From assembly GCA_026645415.1 (NCBI GenBank), contig JAPEVH010000022.1, positions 18,063 through 82,062 on the forward strand: DNA of 64,000 nucleotides. Direction: 5' to 3'. The number at the start of each line of letters is the position of its first letter. Position 1 is the first letter of the stretch. The position numbers and the translations under genes are program-made. A model generated the notes under the pieces. The model worked only from the letters and a program-made list of their open reading frames with translations. It was not told the DNA's origin and did no database searches. Origin of the DNA: Candidatus Electronema sp. (GTDB lineage Bacteria > Desulfobacterota > Desulfobulbia > Desulfobulbales > Desulfobulbaceae). Below, one piece after another: positions 27,326 to 34,782 of this stretch.

Positions 27326-28264
27326 TCAAGCAGTCGGGCAATTACTAAGATAATGTTCTGCGGAGAGTTCGGCAGTAGCCCCTTCACCAGCAGCATTGAT
27401 GATCTGACGGAACAATTTACTACGGATATCACCAGCAGCATAGACACCAGACAACCCCGCGCAGACCATCTCGCTATCTGTGATCAAAAAGCCACTCTCG
27501 TCAGTCTGTAGTTGGTCGAGCGGCAACATGTCGTTGTTAGGTACGACACCAATGAGGATAAAAACACCTGTTACTGGCAGCGTTGCTGTTGAATCATCAT
27601 TATATGTGATACGCACTGCCTCAACGCTGTCTTGGCCGACAATTTCGCTGATCTGGGCATTCCAAATAAAGTCAATTTTTGGCTCGGCAAATGCCTTTTC
27701 CTGCAAAATCGCGGTGGCTCGGAGGCTATCTCGGCGGTGAATTACCGTCACTTTTTTAGCAAATTTGGTCAGGTGAAGTGCCTCTTGAATAGCAGTATTG
27801 CCACCGCCCACCACTGCGATTTCCTGATCTCGATAAAAAGGAGCATCGCAGGTGGCACAGTAGGATACCCCTTTGCCTTGTAATTCTTTTTCGCCCGGTG
27901 CTTCGATCTTACGCGGTCTGGCACCAGTACAAATAATTACTGCCTCGCAAGTCAGCTCCTCTCCAGAATCCAAGCGAATACGTTTCAAATCGCCTCGTAA
28001 ATCCATAGATTCAACTGCGGCAAATTTTTTCTCCAAGCCAAAACGGTCAGCATGGGCAGTCATTTTGTCCATTAACTCAAAACCAGCCACACCTTCGGCA
28101 AAGGCTGGGTAGTTATCCACCCAGTCAGTAACTAAGACTTGGCCACCAGTTGCTCCTTTCTCAATAAGCAATGTCTGAATCCGTCCACGGGCTGCATACA
28201 GTCCGGCAGTCAGCCCGGCAGGGCCACCGCCAACAATAATCAACTGATAATCTGGCTTGTCCAT
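27326..28264 (-). CDS. trxB: Thioredoxin-disulfide reductase
   Basis: A 312-residue FAD/NADPH flavoenzyme reducing thioredoxin. The FAD motif is VGGGPAGLTAGLYAARG; the redox-active pair is in CATCDAPFY; the NADPH motif is VVGGGNTAIQEALHL; the second FAD contact is GVYAAGDIR. It lies 77 bp downstream of trxA on the same strand and 19 bp before bamD. Confidence 0.95.
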   Translation of the reverse strand: MDKPDYQLIIVGGGPAGLTAGLYAARGRIQTLLIEKGATGGQVLVTDWVDNYPAFAEGVAGFELMDKMTAHADRFGLEKKFAAVESMDLRGDLKRIRLDSGEELTCEAVIICTGARPRKIEAPGEKELQGKGVSYCATCDAPFYRDQEIAVVGGGNTAIQEALHLTKFAKKVTVIHRRDSLRATAILQEKAFAEPKIDFIWNAQISEIVGQDSVEAVRITYNDDSTATLPVTGVFILIGVVPNNDMLPLDQLQTDESGFLITDSEMVCAGLSGVYAAGDIRSKLFRQIINAAGEGATAELSAEHYLSNCPTA

Positions 28265-28341
28265 TATTTTTTCCTAAAAAAGAAAAGAGATGCCCCGGAG
28301 TACAAAGGTCATGCACCCCGGAGACTGCGCTGCTGGAAAAT

Positions 28342-28668
28342 TCAGATACCCTTGTTGATCAGATCAACAAGCTGACCTTTGCCCACTGCGCCGGTGATCT
28401 GGCCCAGCACTTTTCCATCCTTGAACAGAATCAAGGTGGGAATGGCTCGGATATTGTATTTGCCAGGTGTTTCTGGGTTGTCGTCAACATTCATCTTGGC
28501 GATCTTGACTTTGCCGTCAAATTCATCAGCAAGCTGGTCGATAACTGGACCAATTGCTTTACAGGGGCCACACCAAGGTGCCCAAAAATCAACAAGACAA
28601 GGAATCTCCCCGCTTATGATGCTCTCAAAGGCACTGTCTGTTGCTTGGATGACTTTCTCGCTAGCCAT
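28342..28668 (-). CDS. trxA: Thioredoxin
   Basis: A 108-residue thioredoxin with the active site WAPWCGPCK and the cis-proline segment RAIPTLILFKDG. The start is the ATG complementary to 28666-28668, with AAGGAG 8 bp upstream; a longer frame to 28713 lacks a ribosome-binding site. It forms a pair with the reductase gene that follows. Confidence 0.95.
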   Translation of the reverse strand: MASEKVIQATDSAFESIISGEIPCLVDFWAPWCGPCKAIGPVIDQLADEFDGKVKIAKMNVDDNPETPGKYNIRAIPTLILFKDGKVLGQITGAVGKGQLVDLINKGI

Positions 28669-28739
28669 AATTAAATTCTCCTTCTCCGCTGAGTGGAAGT
28701 TATGTGGAACCAAAATGGTTATTGATGATCTGCATATAC

Positions 28740-28877
28740 TTAGTGATTTTTTTCTGTGTCTTCTTGATACGGATTGCCTGTAACGATACCGTCCTCTATA
28801 TCTGGGAGTAGATCAATCAAGGTGCTTAGATCAGGGCTAATGACCGCTGTTTTTGAATACCGCCAGTTAAAAAGCAC
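28740..28877 (-). CDS. Possible small protein downstream of the J-domain gene
   Basis: A 45-residue frame from a GTG at 28875-28877 to a TAA at 28740-28742, overlapping the end of the J-domain gene by 11 bp in another frame. The sequence looks protein-like (SPDLSTLIDLLPDIEDGIV, then TGNPYQEDTEKNH) but has no clear ribosome-binding site. Translation would depend on coupling to the gene upstream. Possibly a remnant. Confidence 0.3.
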   Translation of the reverse strand: MLFNWRYSKTAVISPDLSTLIDLLPDIEDGIVTGNPYQEDTEKNH

Positions 28878-30012
28878 CTGTTGTAAAAATGCTATTCAAA
28901 TCGACAAGCTCATCCTGCGGCTTGGGAATTTTATATGTTTTTAAAAAGGCTTTTAAAGCCTGATTGGATTGAAACTCTTGGATATCTTCTTTGATTCGTG
29001 CAATATCATCTTTAACATCTTCAATATCTTCATCAAGTTTTTTAAGGAGCTGATTCGGTGCCAAGGTGTAATAGAATGGCCAATGAGAATTTTGTTTTGC
29101 TTGATACTCAATAAGATTGATTTCCTCTTCCAGCTCCTTGAGTTGATTTTGCAAAATCTTGTTAAAATACTGCACCTTTTCTTCTGCTATGCTGCTTAAG
29201 TGAGCTTGATCAATATGCTCTAATTCCAATTGTAGTTCCAGCAGGCGCAATAAGTCCTTTTCTTTATATGCAATGTTAACTTGCTGCATGAGTTCATTTT
29301 TTCTTACTTTTTCTTCGCTATCAGATTCAAGGTCAGGATGCAGTGCTGCCGCCAATTTTCGATACACCTCTTGAATGGATTTACTAATATTTTTTTCTTC
29401 CTGTGCCAATCGTGCCTCTTTTTCTAATTGTTTTGCTGTCTTTTTACGCTTGCGGCGTTTTTCTTCAGCCAAACGCTGCTGTTCTTTCTGCTCGGTTATT
29501 TTTTCATGCAAAGCAGCTTGCAATTTTTCTGGTGAACTGACATCAACATCATCATCAATTTTAACTCCTGTCATTGCTTCAAACATTGACTTCATTGCCA
29601 TGCCAACCTGTTCATCTACATTCTGATCAAGACTGTCAAGGTCAACTTCGCTGTATTTACTGTACAACTCCTTCATCTCGTCCATGTCACAAGAAATCAG
29701 CTCCTCGGTAATCGAGCAGATAAGATGTTCTATTTTTCGCTTATCAGTTTTTGTGAACATTTTTTGTGAATAAGCAGCATCTAATAAGTATGCTAATTCT
29801 GCCCGTTGCTGATTGTATTGATCATACAATTCATCATATTCCGTGAGAACACGTTGTCGGTAAAGAGGATATACTTCTTTCCAGCGTTGGAATAATTTTT
29901 TCTTTGCTTCAAGTTTTTTGATTAAGGAATTGAATCTTTTTTGACCCTTAGAGAGAACTTTCTTATCAGAAGTATTTGCGATACGGACAGCTTTGCAATC
30001 AGATGAACTCAT
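28867..30012 (-). CDS. J-domain coiled-coil protein
   Basis: A 381-residue, highly charged protein. A J-like segment is in the middle: VYRKLAAALHPDLESDSEEK, with the HPD tripeptide at about residues 224-226. It is flanked by long coiled-coil stretches rich in K, E and Q on both sides (EEKRRKRKKTAKQLEKEARL before, NQLKELEEEINLIEYQAK after). Classical DnaJ proteins carry the J domain first, so this is an unusual, uncharacterised type; it may recruit an Hsp70. The start is the ATG complementary to 30010-30012, with AGGAG 7 bp upstream; the frame is open further upstream but without signals. It follows two tiny genes on the same strand. Confidence 0.7.
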   Translation of the reverse strand: MSSSDCKAVRIANTSDKKVLSKGQKRFNSLIKKLEAKKKLFQRWKEVYPLYRQRVLTEYDELYDQYNQQRAELAYLLDAAYSQKMFTKTDKRKIEHLICSITEELISCDMDEMKELYSKYSEVDLDSLDQNVDEQVGMAMKSMFEAMTGVKIDDDVDVSSPEKLQAALHEKITEQKEQQRLAEEKRRKRKKTAKQLEKEARLAQEEKNISKSIQEVYRKLAAALHPDLESDSEEKVRKNELMQQVNIAYKEKDLLRLLELQLELEHIDQAHLSSIAEEKVQYFNKILQNQLKELEEEINLIEYQAKQNSHWPFYYTLAPNQLLKKLDEDIEDVKDDIARIKEDIQEFQSNQALKAFLKTYKIPKPQDELVDLNSIFTTGAF

Positions 30013-30052
30013 TGTCTTCTCCTGAGTATTGTTGGTTGATCTTGTTTCCTGC

Positions 30053-30154
30053 TCAACTCGCCGCAGAGTTAAAACGCACGATTTCTTCCCAAGCGATTTC
30101 GCCACTGTCATTGCAGAAAGAATTGGCGAACCTGTTGATCGTTTTGATTTTCAT
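30053..30154 (-). CDS. Possible 33-residue peptide
   Basis: Frame from the ATG at 30152-30154 to TGA at 30053-30055 (MKIKTINRFANSFCNDSGEI, then AWEEIVRFNSAAS). It lies between a conserved small gene and the J-domain gene on the same strand with short gaps (18 and 40 bp). No strong ribosome-binding site. Confidence 0.25.
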   Translation of the reverse strand: MKIKTINRFANSFCNDSGEIAWEEIVRFNSAAS

Positions 30155-30172
30155 AACGTCAGAATAGATGGG

Positions 30173-30349
30173 TCAAGAAAAATTCTGTTCAAAAATCGCG
30201 TTAAGAATGGCATCATACCAGTTGATTCTTTTCGCTATAGAATCTTTGATCATGTCAATCTCATCTGGAGTCAACTCACGATCAATATTTTCAGTGGCAA
30301 CTAACTGAATATCCTCTGTAGTTAAATAGTAAAAGACTTCTTCTTTCAT
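30173..30349 (-). CDS. Conserved small acidic protein
   Basis: A 58-residue protein from the ATG at 30347-30349 (MKEEVFYYLTTEDIQLVATE) with the central motif ENIDRELTPDEIDMIKDSI and an end KRINWYDAILNAI. Similar 55-65-residue proteins occur in many bacteria without known function, so the gene is likely real. A TTG start upstream at 30403 would add 18 residues. It heads the small-gene/J-domain group and is divergent from hemL. Confidence 0.6.
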   Translation of the reverse strand: MKEEVFYYLTTEDIQLVATENIDRELTPDEIDMIKDSIAKRINWYDAILNAIFEQNFS

Positions 30350-30439
30350 GATTTTCAAACTGCAACTTGCTAACTTGTAACCCTTTTGGTTGAAAAACTC
30401 CAAAGGAGTTTCTGTTCAGGCGCAGCTCCCTGCTTTTAT

Positions 30440-30469
30440 TTGACAGCAGAAAAAACAACATGCTATAGT
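30440..30469 (+). promoter_or_regulatory. Sigma70 promoter of hemL
   Basis: TTGACA (30440-30445), 18-bp spacer, TATAGT (30464-30469). The transcript would start near 30476, giving a leader of about 137 nt before the chosen hemL start. Confidence 0.6.
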
Positions 30470-30612
30470 CTGTGGCCAGTAGTCACCTTGTTTTGCCTGC
30501 CAACTTGATTGTCGTAACCAAACGGCAACTTTTGCACCATACCACAGAAGCGGCTGACAGTTCAAGGCAAACTCGGAATCATCAACACCAGTCTCAGAAC
30601 CAGAAAAAAGCC

Positions 30613-31905
30613 ATGAAGACCCAGCATTCTGCATCTCTTTTTAGCCAAGCCTGCAACGTTATTCCCGGTGGCGTAAATTCTCCTGTGCGAGCCTGCAAGT
30701 CTGTGGGCTGCGACCCGCTCTTTGTCACCAAGGCTCAAGGCTGCACAGTTACTGATGCGGACGGCAACGAATTTATTGATTTTGTCGGTTCTTGGGGGCC
30801 GATGATTCTCGGTCATGGCCATCCTGAAGTAGTCAAAGCAATTCAGGAGGCTCTGCCGAACGGCACCAGCTTTGGCGCGCCTACTGCATTGGAAGTTGAG
30901 CTGGCCGAGTTGGTCTGTGAGTCTGTGCCTTCCATTGAAAAGGTGCGCTTTGTTAGCTCTGGTACTGAGGCCACGATGAGCGCAGTTCGTTTAGCGCGGG
31001 GTTATACTGGTCGTAAAGTAATCATTAAGTTTGACGGTTGCTATCACGGCCATGCAGATTCTTTTTTGGTTAAAGCGGGTTCTGGGGTGATTACGTTAGG
31101 CATTCCTGGCAGCCCCGGCGTGCCAGAGGACATTGTTAAAAACACGCTGTCCATTCCGTACAACAATATTGAAATTCTTGAAAGAACTCTCCGTGATGCC
31201 AGCTTGGATATTGCTTGCGTGATTATCGAGCCAGTGGCAGGCAATATGGGTGTGATCGTCCCAGAAATGGCTTTCCTGCGTAGGCTGCGCGATTTGACCG
31301 CCGAGCTGCGCATTGTCCTCATTTTTGACGAAGTGATCACTGGTTTCCGGTTGGCCTTGGGCGGGGCGCAGGAACGCTTCGGTATTCTGCCTGATCTGAC
31401 CTGTCTTGGCAAGATCATCGGCGGTGGGCTACCGGTTGGGGCTTATGGTGGTAAAAAAGAAATCATGGATATGGTTGCCCCGGACGGCCCGGTTTATCAG
31501 GCAGGCACGCTTTCTGGCAATCCGCTGGCTATGGCCGCAGGTTTGGCCATGCTGAAAGTGGTACGGCAGCCCGGTTTTTATGAGAAATTGGAAGAAAAAA
31601 GCACTTGGTTTGCGGAAAAATTGGCAGAAATCGGGGCCAAAGCTCCAGTGTCAACTGTTCTAAACCGGATTGGCTCAATGATGACCTGTTTTTTCACGGA
31701 TGCACCAGTGACAGATTTTGATTCCGCCATGAAAGCGGATACCCAGCGGTATGCGCAGCATTTCCGCAACATGCTTGCCAGCGGCATCTGGCTGGCACCG
31801 TCCCAATTTGAGGCCGCTTTTGTCTCTGCTGCCCACGAGAAGCCACATTTGCGGTTGGCCCTTGATGCGGCTGAGGAATCCTTGGCAAAATTGGCGGCGG
31901 TGTAG
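30613..31905 (+). CDS. hemL: Glutamate-1-semialdehyde 2,1-aminomutase
   Basis: A 430-residue PLP enzyme converting glutamate-1-semialdehyde to 5-aminolevulinate, the haem/cobalamin precursor in the C5 pathway. N-terminal PGGVNSPVRA and GSWGPMILGHGHPEVV, the SGTEATMSAVRLARG cofactor loop, FDEVITGFR, and the PLP lysine in CLGKIIGGGLPVGAYGG (about residue 266) are all present. The ATG at 30613 fits the family N-terminus (MKTQHSASLFSQACNVIPGG); an upstream GTG at 30472 would add an unrelated 47 residues. A hairpin terminator follows. Confidence 0.95.
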   Translation: MKTQHSASLFSQACNVIPGGVNSPVRACKSVGCDPLFVTKAQGCTVTDADGNEFIDFVGSWGPMILGHGHPEVVKAIQEALPNGTSFGAPTALEVELAELVCESVPSIEKVRFVSSGTEATMSAVRLARGYTGRKVIIKFDGCYHGHADSFLVKAGSGVITLGIPGSPGVPEDIVKNTLSIPYNNIEILERTLRDASLDIACVIIEPVAGNMGVIVPEMAFLRRLRDLTAELRIVLIFDEVITGFRLALGGAQERFGILPDLTCLGKIIGGGLPVGAYGGKKEIMDMVAPDGPVYQAGTLSGNPLAMAAGLAMLKVVRQPGFYEKLEEKSTWFAEKLAEIGAKAPVSTVLNRIGSMMTCFFTDAPVTDFDSAMKADTQRYAQHFRNMLASGIWLAPSQFEAAFVSAAHEKPHLRLALDAAEESLAKLAAV

Positions 31906-31967
31906 AAAAAAACTTGCACTGGCTGCGCTACCGTGCTATCTACATGGTTTGGTTGCAAGAGAGTCAG

Positions 31968-32001
31968 AAAAGAGCCTGATTTCAATGAGAGCAGGCTCTT
32001 T
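31968..32001. terminator. Terminator-like hairpin after hemL
   Basis: Perfect 10-bp stem AAAGAGCCTG (31968-31977)/CAGGCTCTTT (31992-32001) with a 14-nt loop. The T-run is short, so efficiency is uncertain. Confidence 0.5.
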
Positions 32002-32069
32002 CTGGGAGGGCTGATGATAATAGTGCAGCACTTGAAGCAAGTTTACTTTGATATAATTAATCAATAAAT

Positions 32070-32564
32070 ATGAGTAGCAGTTTAGAGGATTTTAGCAATA
32101 CAGCAAAAGTGCTGGCAAAAAATCCTTTAGGAATTATCGCTCTTTTTATAGTTTTAATATATGGATTCGCTGCATTAGTTGTTGGTACATCGACTCAACT
32201 ACAACCTAATGAACGATTTCCGATTATTTTATTCTTAGTTATCTTTCCATTTGTAGTAATTGGTATTTTTACATGGCTGGTCATATACCATCACAGTAAA
32301 CTATATGCACCATCCGACTATAAGGATGATGAATCATTCCTACGATCTATAAATGCAAAAAAAGATGAAATTTCAAAAATCGCAGGGGTAGTTATTAAAA
32401 TAGCTCATGTATTGATAGATGGAGCGGGATGGGGCGGGCCATCAGAAAAACATGTGAACAAAATTAAAGAATATGAAGGACAAATTCGGAGACATCTTGA
32501 TAGTAATTTACATGAAGAAATTCAAAGAGACATAAATGAGATAAAATGTAAGGATAGACAATAG
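32070..32564 (+). CDS. Two-TM membrane protein of unknown function
   Basis: A 164-residue protein with two hydrophobic segments (GIIALFIVLIYGFAALVVG and PIILFLVIFPFVVIGIFTWL) followed by a charged cytoplasmic tail with a possible short coiled coil. I recognise no family. The codons are AT-rich compared with hemL and the atp genes, which suggests transfer. A TATAAT at 32052-32057 is only 12 bp upstream of the start. Confidence 0.6.
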   Translation: MSSSLEDFSNTAKVLAKNPLGIIALFIVLIYGFAALVVGTSTQLQPNERFPIILFLVIFPFVVIGIFTWLVIYHHSKLYAPSDYKDDESFLRSINAKKDEISKIAGVVIKIAHVLIDGAGWGGPSEKHVNKIKEYEGQIRRHLDSNLHEEIQRDINEIKCKDRQ

Positions 32565-32736
32565 AATCAAACAAAAGAATGATAAACAGTGAATTGTTGT
32601 CTTGATAAGAGTTGCATAGAATTTACGTAATTGATTGAATATTGAGCAACTTGCTACAAGTTGTTGAAAATTTTAAAATAACAATACAGATACCAAGAGA
32701 AACAATAGCTATTTCTACTGCGTATTTTCTGAAAAA

Positions 32737-33000
32737 ATGGCACTATCAATCTCTAAAAAAGAACTTGCCCAAAAGATAGCAATAAAGATGAATTCCGATG
32801 AAAAGACTGCCACTCAATGGCTTGATGGCATCACGGATACTATCTACGAATCATTCAAGGAAGACACTGGAGTTAGTATTCATGGATTTGGAAGTTTTTA
32901 TTTAGAAAGACGTGGTAGTACCTGTGCTTTTAAATTTAATCCAAGCCAGAAACTTAGATCTTTTTTTGGTTGGAGTTCCACTTATAAAGGTAAACTTTGA
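32737..33000 (+). CDS. HU/IHF-family DNA-binding protein
   Basis: An 87-residue nucleoid-associated protein. SKKELAQKIAIKMNSDEKTA and GVSIHGFGSFYLERRGS match the HU/IHF fold. The usual DNA-arm RNPxTG motif is replaced by RRGSTCAFKF, and the tail (NPSQKLRSFFGW) differs from housekeeping HU, so it is a divergent paralogue. It ends 7 bp before atpZ, so it may be co-transcribed with the F0 genes or only be upstream of them. Confidence 0.8.
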   Translation: MALSISKKELAQKIAIKMNSDEKTATQWLDGITDTIYESFKEDTGVSIHGFGSFYLERRGSTCAFKFNPSQKLRSFFGWSSTYKGKL

Positions 33001-33007
33001 CCAAACC

Positions 33008-33265
33008 ATGCCTGAAGAAAAAAAAGGCATTTTGACAGACTTGGCAGTATATGGACAGAGCGGCACAAGCTTTGCTTTTTGCGTAGTGATTGGCCTTGGC
33101 TTTGGTTGGTATTTGGACAATAAAGTCTTTGCAGGCCGCACAGCACCGTGGTTGACCTTCATCTTCTTCGGCTTTGGTATCGCCGCAGGCTTTAAGCAAC
33201 TTTGGGATATGAGTCAAAAAATTGCTAAGGATGACAAAAAGCAAGCCAAAGAACCAAGAAAATGA
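33008..33265 (+). CDS. atpZ: AtpZ/AtpI-like F0 accessory membrane protein
   Basis: An 85-residue protein from the ATG at 33008. Two hydrophobic segments (TSFAFCVVIGLGFGWYLDNK and WLTFIFFGFGIAAGFKQLW) match the AtpZ/F0F1-associated family that sits first in many split atp operons and may help assemble F0 or bring Mg. It overlaps atpI by 35 bp. Confidence 0.8.
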   Translation: MPEEKKGILTDLAVYGQSGTSFAFCVVIGLGFGWYLDNKVFAGRTAPWLTFIFFGFGIAAGFKQLWDMSQKIAKDDKKQAKEPRK

Positions 33266-33653
33266 GTATGTTGTGCTTCGCCGAGTCGAGCAATGCAGTC
33301 TTGTGCTCATTGTCCTGCTCGTGTTCATTAGCTGGCCGTTTATTGGCTGGAATTTCGCTCGTTCAGCTTTAATCGGCGGACTGTTGTCTCTTGGAAGTTT
33401 TCTTGTCCTAAAACGGACAGTGTTTGGCATAGTCAACCGAATCGGTACTCATAATCCGATGATAGGCTTTGCCATTAAATTTTATCTCCGGCTGCTTGTG
33501 CTGGCGGTACTACTGGTTGCCTTGAGCATGAGCATCACGATTCACCTCATAGGTCTAGTTGCAGGATTATCCACGGTCATGGTCAGCATAATTGGCGTTG
33601 TCCTTGGCCGCAGTTTTATAGAATTTTTAGGAAACCAAGCAAAGGGAGCATAG
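33231..33653 (+). CDS. atpI: ATP synthase protein I (AtpI-like)
   Basis: A 140-residue membrane protein with four hydrophobic segments (CSLVLIVLLVFISWPFIG, SALIGGLLSLGSFLVLKR, LRLLVLAVLLVALSMSITIH, LVAGLSTVMVSIIGVVLGR). Position and topology match AtpI, the c-ring assembly factor. The ATG at 33231 has AAGG directly before it, so spacing is poor; a TTG at 33222 is an alternative. It overlaps atpZ and precedes atpB by 3 bp. Confidence 0.75.
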   Translation: MTKSKPKNQENEYVVLRRVEQCSLVLIVLLVFISWPFIGWNFARSALIGGLLSLGSFLVLKRTVFGIVNRIGTHNPMIGFAIKFYLRLLVLAVLLVALSMSITIHLIGLVAGLSTVMVSIIGVVLGRSFIEFLGNQAKGA

Positions 33654-33656
33654 GTC

Positions 33657-34379
33657 ATGGAGCATCCAATACTGTTTATTTCGGTGATTCTAAGCTGGAT
33701 TGGGCTGCCGGTTCCGCATACGGAAATCGGGGCAACATTTCTGGAAAAACTCTGCGAACCATATCTGACCTATAGCTGGTTGGTCATGGCTTTTCTCTTT
33801 GTCGTTCCGAAATTAACCTTGGGCAAGCTGGAGTTAGTCCCCGGAACTGGTCAAAACTTCTGGGAAACTTTGGTCGGTGGACTGATGGATTTCTTTGCCG
33901 AACACATGGGGAAGGAAAGAGCTAGAATACTTTTCCCCATACTGGCTACCCTCTTCATCTATATCGCCCTTGCCAATATAATTGGTCTGATTCCAGGCTT
34001 TATGTCGCCGACATCTAACCTTAATATCACCCTTGCCATGACTATTATTGTCTGGGTGACACATCATTATTTGGGCTTCCGCACTCATGGCTGGAAATAC
34101 TATAAGCATTTCATCGGCCCGATTGCGATCATGGCTCCGTTCATGTTTGTTCTGGAGATGATCGGCAACTTTGCTCGGCTCATTTCGCTTTCCATGCGTC
34201 TTTTTGGTAATATTCTCGCCAAAGAGATCCTGCTTGCTGTTCTTTTCATGCTGGCAGGAGCGATTTTTGCGCCTCTGCCTATTTTATGCCTCGGTGTGCT
34301 TGTGTCCCTAATTCAGGCTCTTGTTTTTGTATTGCTTTCTGTTATCTACTGCGTCGGAGCAATGGAACACGCCCACTGA
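33657..34379 (+). CDS. atpB: ATP synthase F0 subunit a
   Basis: A 240-residue stator subunit of the H+ channel. The essential arginine helix is present as MIGNFARLISLSMRLFGNIL, and a later region QALVFVLLSVIYCVGAMEHAH gives the usual C-terminus. GGGAG upstream of the ATG (33657) is a good ribosome-binding site. No b, delta, alpha, gamma, beta or epsilon genes are in the window, so F1 is encoded elsewhere. Confidence 0.93.
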   Translation: MEHPILFISVILSWIGLPVPHTEIGATFLEKLCEPYLTYSWLVMAFLFVVPKLTLGKLELVPGTGQNFWETLVGGLMDFFAEHMGKERARILFPILATLFIYIALANIIGLIPGFMSPTSNLNITLAMTIIVWVTHHYLGFRTHGWKYYKHFIGPIAIMAPFMFVLEMIGNFARLISLSMRLFGNILAKEILLAVLFMLAGAIFAPLPILCLGVLVSLIQALVFVLLSVIYCVGAMEHAH

Positions 34380-34450
34380 GAATTCTTTTGAATTGCAAAC
34401 AACAGAAGAAGGCCAACTTTTTTCATTCTTAATTTTTTGGAGGTAGAACA

Positions 34451-34699
34451 ATGGACAAAATGTATATCGCCCTGATATGCTTCGCCGCTGCAACATCTAT
34501 CGGTCTGGCCGGCTTAGGGGCTGGTATTGGTATGGGACATGGTGTTGGGAGCGCATGTACTGGTATTGCTCGCAACCCAGAGGCTAAAGGGCCAATCACC
34601 ACCACCATGATCCTTGGTATGGCTCTGATTGAGTCCATCGCCATTTACGGTCTGGTTATCTCTATCATTCTGCTCTTTGCTAATCCGCTGATCGGCTGA
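34451..34699 (+). CDS. atpE: ATP synthase F0 subunit c
   Basis: An 82-residue hairpin protein forming the rotor ring. Helix 1 is glycine-rich (GLAGLGAGIGMGHGVG), the loop is RNPEAKGP, and helix 2 carries the ion-binding glutamate in ALIESIAIYG. The helix-1 site where Na+ enzymes have Q in GVGQG reads GIGMG, so Na+ binding is less likely than H+. GGAGG lies 8 bp upstream. A strong terminator follows. Confidence 0.95.
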   Translation: MDKMYIALICFAAATSIGLAGLGAGIGMGHGVGSACTGIARNPEAKGPITTTMILGMALIESIAIYGLVISIILLFANPLIG

Positions 34700-34718
34700 T
34701 TCTGTGTAGAATAGGAAG

Positions 34719-34754
34719 AAAAAGGCTGTAGCTTTCGGGCTATGGCCTTTTTTT
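34719..34754 (+). terminator. Terminator of the F0 operon
   Basis: AAAAAGGCTGTAGC/GCTATGGCCTTTTT stem (34719-34732, 34739-34752), with two mismatches, and seven T residues at the 3' side (34748-34754). Confidence 0.75.
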
Positions 34755-34782
34755 ATAGTGATGCAAAATTGGAAAAAATTTC

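Noticed and set aside
27307..27447. BamD start upstream at 27447
   Set aside because: The extension overlaps trxB and would put residues before the signal peptide; the start at 27306 gives a normal lipoprotein.
28265..28341. Repeated CCCCGGAG in the trxA-trxB gap
   Set aside because: It is a short direct repeat, not an inverted repeat, so it does not form a terminator or operator; too short to interpret.
30472..30612. hemL start at the upstream GTG
   Set aside because: Adds 47 residues with no counterpart in the family and begins inside the predicted transcription start region.
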